NCBI GenBank assembly: GCA_002415845.1
Contig: DIAR01000018.1
Span: forward strand, 1 to 11,294
Reading direction: 5' to 3'
Source: Candidatus Woesebacteria bacterium UBA5073
GTDB taxonomy: Bacteria; Patescibacteriota; Microgenomatia; UBA8517
Length of the DNA stretch: 11,294 nt
This document shows, in pieces, positions 1-7,064 of this stretch (position 1 is its first letter; each line of letters opens with the position of its first letter). Below the pieces are notes generated by a model. The model was not told the DNA's origin, did not search any database, and was given only the letters and a program-made list of their open reading frames with translations. The position numbers and the translations under genes are program-made.

Positions 1-1
1 T

Positions 2-64
2 CAGCCCAACATGGTTGTTTCCGAACAAACCGTCAGCAGTCAACAATTAATGAATCAACAATAA
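2..64 (+). CDS. C-terminal tail of an upstream gene (partial, unidentified)
   Basis: An open frame enters from the left edge and ends with TAA at 62-64, giving about 20 residues rich in Gln, Ser and Val and ending in LMNQQ. The stop lies 4 nt before the next ATG at 69, the same tight packing seen along the rest of the run, which supports it being a real gene end. In CPR genomes the gene before a TraC-like/VirB4 pair is often a small PrgI-family membrane protein, so that is the first guess. The visible tail carries no diagnostic motif, and the identity rests only on context. Confidence 0.4.
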   Translation, partial: QPNMVVSEQTVSSQQLMNQQ

Positions 65-68
65 AAAC

Positions 69-746
69 ATGCCCAAACTACCCAAAATTCCCATTCTTTC
101 AACACCGGATGCGCCTTTAACGGCTTCTACCCAAATGCATGTACCAATTGCCGAAATTGTTGACGATATTGTTTTGTACAAGGACGGCGGGGCCGCTTTA
201 ATTATGGAGTCAACCTCCCTCAATTTCGGCCTGCTTTCCGAAAAGGAACAAGAAGCGGTCGTGGCCGCTTATGCCGCTTTGATCAACTCCCTTTCTTTCC
301 CGATTGAAATTGTTATCCGCTCGCAAAGGAAAGACATCAGCTCCTATATGTTGTATTTTGATGAAGCGACAAAAAACATGGCCAACCCTAAATTAAGATT
401 TTTGGTCAATTCCTACAAGCACTTTATTTTGGATTCAATTAAAAAGAAGAATGTTTTGGGTAAGAAGTTTTACATCGTTATTCCCTTTTCCAATTTGGAG
501 TTGGGAACAACCAAATCGTTTATCTCAACTTATAAGAAAGTCGGACCCCTGCCGTTCACCAAATCCTATGCCATTAAAAAAGCCAAGATCACTCTTTTTC
601 CCAAGCGTGATCATCTTGTAAGACAGGTTGGAAGGTTGGGCATAAAACTTCGACAGTTGGGTAGCAGTGAACTCATTGATCTTTTTTATAACCTCTATAA
701 CCAGGAGGTTCATAAGTTTGTGCCAAAGGAGGTCAAAATCATATGA
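69..746 (+). CDS. TraC/VirB4 N-terminal-domain-like protein of a T4SS-like module
   Basis: A 225-residue soluble protein with no signal peptide, no membrane segment and no Walker motif. Residues 25-100 (start VPIAEIVDDIVLYKDGGAAL, then LNFGLLSEKEQEA and FPIEIVIRSQRKDIS) resemble the mixed alpha/beta N-terminal domain of TraC/VirB4 ATPases. In CPR genomes this domain is often encoded as a separate gene just before virB4. The C-terminal 60 residues are basic, with a leucine-rich helix ending in a Lys/Val tail. The stop TGA (744-746) overlaps the virB4 ATG in an ATGA, which points to translational coupling and fixed stoichiometry. The start at 69 has no clear Shine-Dalgarno sequence but is the first ATG after the upstream stop. 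Likely role, by inference: a cytoplasmic partner of the VirB4 motor. No enzymatic activity is indicated. Confidence 0.7.
   Translation: MPKLPKIPILSTPDAPLTASTQMHVPIAEIVDDIVLYKDGGAALIMESTSLNFGLLSEKEQEAVVAAYAALINSLSFPIEIVIRSQRKDISSYMLYFDEATKNMANPKLRFLVNSYKHFILDSIKKKNVLGKKFYIVIPFSNLELGTTKSFISTYKKVGPLPFTKSYAIKKAKITLFPKRDHLVRQVGRLGIKLRQLGSSELIDLFYNLYNQEVHKFVPKEVKII
725..733 (+). promoter_or_regulatory. Strong Shine-Dalgarno of the VirB4 gene
   Basis: AAAGGAGGT lies 9 nt before the ATG at 743, inside the last codons of the preceding gene. It is the best ribosome binding site in the window. With the ATGA overlap it fixes the virB4 start and suggests that the ATPase is translated efficiently whatever happens upstream. 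Confidence 0.8.
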
Positions 747-2614
747 GAATACCGTTTAACACCAATCTTTCCTTGCCTCAAAACCGTGAGGAAAACACCA
801 AACCGTCCCAACAGGCCAATGTTTTTGATAAGGCTCCTCACGAGGTTAAACCAAACGTTATCAGCCCCATCGTTTCTCTGGCTCAAAAGGAATTGACAGC
901 AATCGATTTAATTGCTCCCCAACATATCGAAGTTGATTATGACCATTTAAAAATTAATGATGTTTTCTACCGAACTATTTTTATTGCCGGTTATCCGAGG
1001 TTTGTTTCGGCCGGCTGGTTAGAACCGGTTGTTAACTTTGACAGCTCTCTGGATATTGCCTTTTACATTTATCCGGTTGAGGGCAAGGGTGTTTTGGATG
1101 ATTTAAGGCGCAAGATTGCCGAAATGGAAGCGGAAATCTCGACCGATCTGGAAAGAGGTAAAATTGTTGACCCCTCCACCCAAGCCAAATTGGAAGATGC
1201 CAGAACCCTGCAGGAACAGTTGGTTAAAGGAGCGGAGCGTTTTTATGAATTCGCTTTTTACATCACCATTCCGGCCGCCTCAATGGAACAGCTTAATGAT
1301 TTAACCAAACAAGTTATCTCGACTCTCGGTTCTTTGATGATTGTTGGCAAAAACGCCACCTTGGATATGGAATCGGGTTTTATCTCCTCTGCTCCTTTTG
1401 GCATCGATAAACTTTCCATAACCCGCAACATGGACACGACTTCTTTGGCTACCACTTTTCCTTTTACTTCAGCCGAACTGTCATCAGACAAGGGCGTTTT
1501 GTACGGAACTAATACGCAAAACGAATCGTTTATTATTTTTGACCGTTTCTCTCTAGAAAACGCCAACATGACCATCTTTGCCACCTCCGGTGCCGGTAAA
1601 TCTTACTTTGTAAAACTGGAGGCCTTAAGAAGTTTAATGATCGGTTCCGAAATTATTGTCATCGATCCGGAGGCGGAATATAAAGCCTTGGCTGAAGCCG
1701 TCGGTGGTGAATTTATTACCTTTGACTTTAACTCCCCCTCAAAAATAAATCCTTTTGATTTGGCTCAAGTCTATGAAGAGGGCGAAAACCAATTGGGTTT
1801 AAAAATTCTGTCTCTTCATTCTTTGTTTAAAGTTATCATGGGTGCGGTTACTCCCACCCAGGAAGCCTTGCTTGATCGGGCACTGGTTATGACCTACCGA
1901 GCTAAAGGCATTACCCAGGATCCAACCACCCAGAAAAAAGAACCGCCCTTAATGGAAGATCTTTATAAAACTCTCATCGGCATGGAAACGCCGGATGCTT
2001 TGGATTTGGCGGCCAGAATCGAAAAATATGTTAGGGGGAGCTTCGTCGGAATATTCGATAAACAAACCAACATTAATATTAAAAACCCCTTTACTGTTTT
2101 TTCGGTCAGGGATTTGCAGGATGTGTTAAGACCAATTGCCATGTTTGTTATCATGGATTTCATCTGGACCATTGTTAAAAAAGAATTAAAGAGAAGAATT
2201 CTGGTCGTTGATGAGGCTTGGCACATGATGCGCTATCCTGATTCTGCCCAATTTCTTTGGTCGGTGGTTAAAAGAGCCAGAAAATATTATTTGGGTTTAA
2301 CCACCATTACTCAGGACGTTGAGGACTTCTTAGGTCAGGACATCGGTAAAGCCATTGTTACCAATTCGGCCATGCAGGTTCTTTTAAAACAATCAGCAGC
2401 CGCTATTGATAAAATCGGTGAGGTCTTTTATCTTTCCCAAGGTGAACGACAGCTATTAATGGCCGCGGGGGTTGGTGAAGGCATTTTCTTCGCCGGACCA
2501 CACCATGCCCCAATTAGGGTTGTTGCCTCTCCTGAAGAGCATAAAATCATAACCACCAAGCCCCAGGAGATGAGACAACAAAACATAAACCAAAACACAA
2601 ATCCAAACATCTAA
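743..2614 (+). CDS. virB4: VirB4-family type IV secretion ATPase
   Basis: A 623-residue cytoplasmic motor ATPase of the VirB4/TraC/TrbE family, which powers assembly of type IV secretion or conjugation machines and substrate passage. The N-terminal part (about 40-270) is the mixed domain typical of VirB4. It contains a charged helical insertion at about 113-165 (DLRRKIAEMEAEI and what follows). The RecA-like motor follows: Walker A TSGAGKS at residues 281-287 (K286), a post-Walker strand IIVIDPEAEY, Walker B ILVVDEAW with D490-E491, and the ITQDVEDF motif around Q524. Family members run about 600-850 aa, so this one is full length but compact. The start is set by a strong Shine-Dalgarno and an ATGA overlap with the gene before. 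The next gene starts 1 nt after the stop. No TraD/VirD4 coupling protein or relaxase is in view, so the substrate (DNA, protein or surface filament) is open. Confidence 0.93.
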   Translation: MRIPFNTNLSLPQNREENTKPSQQANVFDKAPHEVKPNVISPIVSLAQKELTAIDLIAPQHIEVDYDHLKINDVFYRTIFIAGYPRFVSAGWLEPVVNFDSSLDIAFYIYPVEGKGVLDDLRRKIAEMEAEISTDLERGKIVDPSTQAKLEDARTLQEQLVKGAERFYEFAFYITIPAASMEQLNDLTKQVISTLGSLMIVGKNATLDMESGFISSAPFGIDKLSITRNMDTTSLATTFPFTSAELSSDKGVLYGTNTQNESFIIFDRFSLENANMTIFATSGAGKSYFVKLEALRSLMIGSEIIVIDPEAEYKALAEAVGGEFITFDFNSPSKINPFDLAQVYEEGENQLGLKILSLHSLFKVIMGAVTPTQEALLDRALVMTYRAKGITQDPTTQKKEPPLMEDLYKTLIGMETPDALDLAARIEKYVRGSFVGIFDKQTNINIKNPFTVFSVRDLQDVLRPIAMFVIMDFIWTIVKKELKRRILVVDEAWHMMRYPDSAQFLWSVVKRARKYYLGLTTITQDVEDFLGQDIGKAIVTNSAMQVLLKQSAAAIDKIGEVFYLSQGERQLLMAAGVGEGIFFAGPHHAPIRVVASPEEHKIITTKPQEMRQQNINQNTNPNI

Positions 2615-2615
2615 T

Positions 2616-4691
2616 ATGGGGAAAGACGAAGCACGCAAACTACTTGACGCTTGGGACTTCTTTGATAAACACGCTGAGGCAAAATCCTGGGAAGGTTTCT
2701 CAAGACAACGGTTCTACCTCACCATGCAGGTTATTACCGGTGAAGATGATTTAACCAAGGCCTATTCAACAATAGAAAAAATTGCCACAGGCCAGTCGTT
2801 TGCCACCGTTCCCGGAACAATCGTTGAGAAAACTAAAGAGGTAAGTCTTTCGCCGGCCAGAATTGAGACAATAAGACAAACCACCAACAGCACCAGGGTT
2901 TGGATTAATAAAACCAGATCAACTGCAGTGGCCGAAGCCAATATTAAAAAACAAACTGAGGCAACTAAAGCCGCTGTCCCCACCGAAAAGGTTGCCGTCG
3001 AAAAAGAAAAGAGGGTTGAAACAAAAATAGCGGAAGCAAAAGAAATAAAAAAGGAAGTTGCAGAAGCAGAAAAAATACCAATAAGGGAGGCAACAAAAGC
3101 AAAAGTCGAAAAAGCTGCATACTCCCAAGTTAAAACTGAGGAAGGGGTTCTTAAGCCGGTTGTTATTGAAATCACCAATCAAGAAGTATCTCCTGCTTAT
3201 GTGGAAAGTTCCTCAGCCGGTATGTTTTTGGCTGCCGCCAGAAAAATTCCCGACACAAATGTCGGCACAACCGTTACCAAAAGCGCCCTACTTTTAACTT
3301 CAAGGGGGGTTAGTAGCGATAAATTATATGCGAAGGCCTTAACTATGCCCGAAGGAAACGAAAAAAGTTTTCTTCTCTTCACCGCCCAAAGCGTTAAGGA
3401 AATCGAAACCTTATACCCTAACGATGTCGCCAAAATCTCAGAGGTAGCAAGAGTAAATGATTTTCAAATCTATTTTCTTAAGCCCGATTCGGTTGTTTCC
3501 CAAAACAGTTTCCTTTTCTCCCCTTCGGGGAATGGTTATTCCCTTTCCGACGAAACAGGAGCTTTTGAAGGATTTGCCGGTTTTCTTCAAGATAAGGCTG
3601 TTGATGCCGTAGTTTCAAAAGTTGAAAACAAAGTCGTTGAAAAACTGGCCACCACTCAATTGGGAAAAACGATTTCGAGGATAGCGGCAAAGACAATTGG
3701 AACAGCTGCCGTTTCAACCGGAGCTAAAGCAGCGGTGGCAACGGGTTTCGGAGCCAAAATAGCAGCTCTCTTTGGCGCTTCTTCGGTTGGTGGACCAATC
3801 GGTTGGATTATTGCTGCCGTAACCACACTTCTTTCTCTTATTCCGATGTTGGTCTCCTGGATAGCCAGAAAGTTTAAAGAAAACCCCGAACTGCTGCTTC
3901 TCCTTGGTTTGCCCCTTATGGGGATGGGCTTGTTTTTCGGCAGCCCGCTTATTGCCATAGGCGGACTAGCCGCTCTTGTTGGTGGCGGTGTCGCTGCCGG
4001 TTCAATTGCGGCTGCTCTGGCCCGATTAAGAAGTTCTTTCCTTTTTGGCCTGACCAATTTTATTTTCCCCGGAATTGGTTTGCCCCTTCTAATTACTTTT
4101 ATCGGCATACCGGTTTTAATCGTGATTGTTCTCTATATTATTAATACGAGTGCTTATGTCGTTCCCCCATTCAGAACGGGTGGAATCCCAGAAAATTGTA
4201 TTTCTGATACAACAACCAAACCGACTGCAACTAGCGTTATGTATTCTGATGACGGTCGATATGCTTTTCCCGTTGATGGCGTAACCGATGCGGCTTGTTA
4301 CCACTGGGATGGTCAGTTAAATGTCGATATCTGGCCACAAAGTGAACAGGCTCCGGTACTGGCTTACACTTCGGGAACTATCTATATGATTTCAACTACC
4401 GACCCTAAGGGGGGAAAGTATATAATTTTACAGGGGAATGATGGGCGTTATTATTATTATGCCCACAACTGTTCTTTGTTTGTGAAAGCGGGAGATACGG
4501 TTTCGGTTGGTGACGTCATTGCCACCACCGACAGTACGGGATCAGCAGCTAATACGGGAGCACATTTGCACTTTTCTATCTCGGTCTTTCCCAATTTCAT
4601 TCATGGAGGAACGGTTTGTCCAAGTACCGATTTTACCGACAAATTCTCGTCATATACCAGCTGTCCACCTGAAAAACAATGCAAAAGATAA
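2616..4691 (+). CDS. Multidomain membrane protein with C-terminal M23 metallopeptidase
   Basis: A 691-residue protein. Residues 1-110 are a helical head without a signal peptide. Residues 110-190 are an Ala/Glu/Lys-rich, probably coiled-coil or extended linker, and 195-330 a globular region I do not recognise. Residues 395-512 hold hydrophobic segments at about 395-418, 426-445, 446-472 and 479-512. The C-terminal part (about 549-660) is an M23 (LytM/lysostaphin-type) peptidase domain. Its zinc and catalytic residues appear intact: H563 and D571 (HWDGQLNVD), H617 (YYAHN) and HLH at 650-652. M23 enzymes cut peptidoglycan cross-links, so this domain should face the cell wall. The gene starts 1 nt after virB4, with no visible Shine-Dalgarno. 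By position it could combine a channel protein (VirB6-like) with the wall-opening lysin (VirB1-like) of other T4SS; that is inference. The H-D spacing is longer than the common HxxxD. Confidence 0.85.
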   Translation: MGKDEARKLLDAWDFFDKHAEAKSWEGFSRQRFYLTMQVITGEDDLTKAYSTIEKIATGQSFATVPGTIVEKTKEVSLSPARIETIRQTTNSTRVWINKTRSTAVAEANIKKQTEATKAAVPTEKVAVEKEKRVETKIAEAKEIKKEVAEAEKIPIREATKAKVEKAAYSQVKTEEGVLKPVVIEITNQEVSPAYVESSSAGMFLAAARKIPDTNVGTTVTKSALLLTSRGVSSDKLYAKALTMPEGNEKSFLLFTAQSVKEIETLYPNDVAKISEVARVNDFQIYFLKPDSVVSQNSFLFSPSGNGYSLSDETGAFEGFAGFLQDKAVDAVVSKVENKVVEKLATTQLGKTISRIAAKTIGTAAVSTGAKAAVATGFGAKIAALFGASSVGGPIGWIIAAVTTLLSLIPMLVSWIARKFKENPELLLLLGLPLMGMGLFFGSPLIAIGGLAALVGGGVAAGSIAAALARLRSSFLFGLTNFIFPGIGLPLLITFIGIPVLIVIVLYIINTSAYVVPPFRTGGIPENCISDTTTKPTATSVMYSDDGRYAFPVDGVTDAACYHWDGQLNVDIWPQSEQAPVLAYTSGTIYMISTTDPKGGKYIILQGNDGRYYYYAHNCSLFVKAGDTVSVGDVIATTDSTGSAANTGAHLHFSISVFPNFIHGGTVCPSTDFTDKFSSYTSCPPEKQCKR

Positions 4692-5857
4692 AAATAAATA
4701 GAAAGATATTAATCTTGTTTACCATCTTTGTTGTTTTAATTCTGGGAATTTATTTTCTTACCGGAAACAAATATTTACTTTCAATTTCCACTTACCCTCA
4801 GGGGTCAAATATTAACGTAAACAACAAATACAAATCTGAAAGCACTTTTTCAAAGAAACTATCTAAGGGCATATATGAAATCGTCGTTTCCAAAGAGGGT
4901 TATATTTCCCAAACAACCAAGGTCGAATTAACTAAAGATGAAAACGTCGTTTTTTCCCTGAAACCGGCTAATGCTGTAGACCAAGTCGAAGTATCCAGAT
5001 TTAAAAATGTGGGCGCTTATTCAATTGGCGATGCCACCAAGGGAGAACAGGATTTCTTGGTCGCCATCGACAAAAGAAACGGATATTTAATCAAAATCGA
5101 TCAGGGTGCAATCTCGACCATCTATGCTAAACCCGTCTATTCCTTCTCTTTTTCTTATCCTTTGGTTGCTTTGATTGAAGAAGCCAACAAAAATAAAATT
5201 ATTACAATCGACCTTTCTAATAATAAGGTGTCAACGCTTGAGGCAAGCAACTCTGCACCAATTGTTTCCGTGTCCCTATCCAAAGACGCCAAGAGTGTCT
5301 ATTTTCTGGGTAATTATGATTTGAAAACCAGATATTCAAAACTTTATAAATCTTCTCTCTCAAAATTTGTTCCTGAAGAAATCTTTACCACTCAGGCAAA
5401 CATTGTTAATTATTTGTCCGAAAGTTTCATTCTGCTTTTGGAAGAAGCTGACGGACTTGATCTAAGCAAGGCTTTTATCTTAAGTCTCGAGGACTATAAA
5501 GTTAAACACACTGCTGTGTGCAATTATTACAAGGTCTCCTCTTCCAGAGAAAAAATTGCTTTCGTTTCTTCCCAAAACATCACTCTTTTTGAAATAAGTT
5601 CTTTAAAGACAACCTCAAAGAGTTTTTCGAACATTGAAAGTGCCGACTGGAAAAACGATATTACTCTTTTCGTGGTTGATAAAACAAATACGGAACAGCG
5701 AATTTATTATCTTGATACAAATACTCTTTCCTTAAGCGAACCTTTTACCCAAGAAGCTGTTAACAAGATGGATATTTTATTTATTGTTGCTCTTGATAAT
5801 AAAACCCTTCACTATATAAATTCTTCCGGAACTTTAAACAAAATTAGTCTTCCTTAA
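4679..5857 (+). CDS. Membrane-anchored PEGA-domain protein, probable beta-propeller
   Basis: A 392-residue protein with a short basic N-terminus (KIKINRK), one membrane helix at about 9-28 and an extracytoplasmic remainder. Residues 32-95 fit a PEGA domain: STYPQGSNINVNNK, a spacer, then LSKGIYEIVVSKEGYISQT and a final beta strand. This small beta-sandwich occurs on bacterial surface proteins. Residues 105-392 consist of repeated short beta-strand units (for example NKIITIDLSNNKVSTLE and AKSVYFLGNYD), as expected of a divergent WD40/YVTN-like propeller. No catalytic residues are evident. The ATG at 4679 lies inside the M23 gene (13-nt overlap in another frame) and is the only Met before the membrane helix, so the start is well supported although no Shine-Dalgarno is visible. 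A wall- or partner-binding part of the secretion module is likely but unproven. The stop overlaps the dnaN stop. Confidence 0.75.
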   Translation: MQKIKINRKILILFTIFVVLILGIYFLTGNKYLLSISTYPQGSNINVNNKYKSESTFSKKLSKGIYEIVVSKEGYISQTTKVELTKDENVVFSLKPANAVDQVEVSRFKNVGAYSIGDATKGEQDFLVAIDKRNGYLIKIDQGAISTIYAKPVYSFSFSYPLVALIEEANKNKIITIDLSNNKVSTLEASNSAPIVSVSLSKDAKSVYFLGNYDLKTRYSKLYKSSLSKFVPEEIFTTQANIVNYLSESFILLLEEADGLDLSKAFILSLEDYKVKHTAVCNYYKVSSSREKIAFVSSQNITLFEISSLKTTSKSFSNIESADWKNDITLFVVDKTNTEQRIYYLDTNTLSLSEPFTQEAVNKMDILFIVALDNKTLHYINSSGTLNKISLP

Positions 5858-6960
5858 CTTTGAATTCTGACCGGCATGATGAGGTGAAGAAGGTTGGTGT
5901 CACTGGGGTCACCAAAGACGCCAGGAGCCGTGGGACTGGAGAATTCCATACTGACGGTTTCCCCTTTCACAATATGCAGGAAATCTTCCAAGAAACGATA
6001 GTTATAATCAATCTCAAATTTCTCACCGGTAACCTTAGCGTCAATCTTGGTTTTCTGATTTCCGGCGTTGGAACTTTCGGCTGAGACATCAACCGAACCT
6101 TTATTGATATTTAACTTAACAATATTCGCCGAATCCCTGGCAAAGACCGAGGCCAATTTAACGGCTCTCAAAAGTTCGTCTTTGTCAACTTCGACTTTAA
6201 TGGTTGATTCTTTGGGAATGATCTTTTCAAAGTTGGGATACTCCCCTTCCAGAATTCTTGAGGAAAGAATGGTGTCGTTTATTCCGAAAGTTATTTGGTT
6301 GTCCGTTTTCTTCAAATTAAAAAGAATCTCTTCCGCTTCTTCGGAAAGTCTTGATAACTCCCCCAAAGGACTTCTTGGAAGAACAACCTGATCCAGTTTT
6401 GGTAAATTGGCAATTTTAATTTTCTTTTGTGACAGTCTAAATCCGTCGGTGGCTACTAAGATAAGTGTGTCCTTTTGAAAGATGAACAAAACCCCTGTCA
6501 GAATAGGTCTTGATTCGTCAACCGAGGTAGCAAAAGATACCTGAGCGAGAGCATCAAGAAATTCTTTTTTAGGCAAGACAATTGAAGTCTTGGCGTCAAT
6601 GCTTTGGGGAATGCTGGGAAAATCCGAAGTATTCATTCCGGAAACGGTTGAGGAAAAACCGGATGAGGAGATTTTCAATTGTTCTTTTTCGGCTTCAATA
6701 TTAATCGTTCCCGGCATCAGGTTAGAAACAAGTTCTGTTATGACTTTAGCCGGAATGGTTATCTCTCCTTCTTTTTCGATTTGGGCCCCAACCGAAATAG
6801 AAATTGAAACTTCCAGATTGGTTGAAGCAATCTGTAATTTTGTTTTTTTGGTTGAAAGTTTAATATTGCCGAGTACGGGAAGTTGGGCTCTTTGATTAGC
6901 AAAGCGTGAAGCGTTTAAAAGGGCTTTAGCTAAATTTTCCTGTAAGACTTGCAGTTTCAT
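5854..6960 (-). CDS. dnaN: DNA polymerase III subunit beta (sliding clamp)
   Basis: A 368-residue beta clamp with the usual three domains (about 1-120, 125-245, 250-368). It encircles DNA as a dimer and tethers the replicative polymerase. Recognisable stretches are the start MKLQVLQENLAKAL, LPVLGNIKL, the DESRPILTGVLF and ATDGFRLS segments of domain 2, LEGEYPNF, and the C-terminal MPVRI (362-366) of the partner-binding pocket. The frame can be extended upstream to an ATG at 6984, but I choose 6960 for three reasons. Homologues begin at MKxxxxQ. A GAGGA Shine-Dalgarno lies 5 nt upstream. The 6984 ATG falls inside the predicted -10 box and would lie upstream of the transcript start. The gene follows dnaA in the same direction, as in most bacteria, with the origin spacer between them. 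Its stop codon overlaps that of the convergent PEGA gene. Confidence 0.97.
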   Translation of the reverse strand: MKLQVLQENLAKALLNASRFANQRAQLPVLGNIKLSTKKTKLQIASTNLEVSISISVGAQIEKEGEITIPAKVITELVSNLMPGTINIEAEKEQLKISSSGFSSTVSGMNTSDFPSIPQSIDAKTSIVLPKKEFLDALAQVSFATSVDESRPILTGVLFIFQKDTLILVATDGFRLSQKKIKIANLPKLDQVVLPRSPLGELSRLSEEAEEILFNLKKTDNQITFGINDTILSSRILEGEYPNFEKIIPKESTIKVEVDKDELLRAVKLASVFARDSANIVKLNINKGSVDVSAESSNAGNQKTKIDAKVTGEKFEIDYNYRFLEDFLHIVKGETVSMEFSSPTAPGVFGDPSDTNLLHLIMPVRIQS

Positions 6961-6965
6961 ATTTG

Positions 6966-6970
6966 TCCTC
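6966..6970 (-). promoter_or_regulatory. Shine-Dalgarno deciding the dnaN start
   Basis: GAGGA on the minus strand lies 5 nt before the ATG at 6960. It supports the 368-residue start over the in-frame ATG 24 nt upstream, which has no such site. Confidence 0.65.
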
Positions 6971-6982
6971 GTTATTTTTCGC

Positions 6983-7011
6983 ATTATATGTATGCCCCAT
7001 CAGAACCGCAA
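6983..7011 (-). promoter_or_regulatory. Predicted dnaN promoter
   Basis: On the minus strand TTGCGG (7006-7011) is followed after 17 nt by a perfect TATAAT (6983-6988). The -35 is weak (3 of 6) and the -10 perfect. Transcription would start near 6976, giving a leader of about 16 nt that contains the GAGGA site of dnaN. The -35 directly adjoins the AT-rich, trio-containing part of the origin, so origin opening or DnaA binding could affect dnaN expression. dnaN may also be read from the dnaA promoter, since no terminator was found between the two genes. Confidence 0.6.
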
Positions 7012-7033
7012 GTATGGTTTTTACTTTATTAAC

Positions 7034-7051
7034 TAGTAGTTGTAGTAGTAG
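7034..7051 (+). repeat. DnaA-trio-like trinucleotide run (predicted unwinding element)
   Basis: Six consecutive trinucleotides on the plus strand, TAG TAG TTG TAG TAG TAG, are followed by the GC-rich GGACG and a DnaA-like box at 7056-7064. DnaA-trios (3'-[G/A]A[T/A]-5', i.e. mostly TAG read 5' to 3'), separated from a DnaA box by a GC-rich step, are the known single-strand loading sites for DnaA in Bacillus-type origins. Five of the six trios fit that consensus; TTG does not. The AT-rich 7016-7033 lies on the far side, where melting would spread. Confidence 0.7.
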
Positions 7052-7055
7052 GGAC

Positions 7056-7064
7056 GGTGGATAT
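7056..7064 (-). promoter_or_regulatory. Trio-proximal DnaA-like box (degenerate)
   Basis: Read on the minus strand this is ATATCCACC, seven of nine matches to TTATCCACA. Its weakness alone would not justify a call. Its position, immediately beyond the GC-rich step that borders the trio run, is where the anchoring DnaA box of an unwinding element is expected. Confidence 0.5.

Noticed and set aside
2762..3178. Long minus-strand open frame opposite the Ala/Glu/Lys-rich part of the M23 protein
   Set aside because: It is the antisense of a low-complexity coding region, a common source of long spurious frames. It has no promoter or recognisable domain.
3656..4108. 150-codon minus-strand open frame opposite the membrane region of the M23 protein
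   Set aside because: Its translation is Pro/Ala/Arg-rich, as expected from reading Gly/Ala/Leu codons backwards. The plus-strand gene is continuous and has intact domains.
1..5857. Integrated mobile element
   Set aside because: No integrase, relaxase, transposase, tRNA gene or direct repeats are seen, and base composition looks like the flanks. The left end is outside the window, so this is only not supported, not excluded.
6961..6984. In-frame N-terminal extension of DnaN to the ATG at 6984
   Set aside because: It overlaps the predicted -10 box, lacks a Shine-Dalgarno, and adds residues not found in the clamp family.
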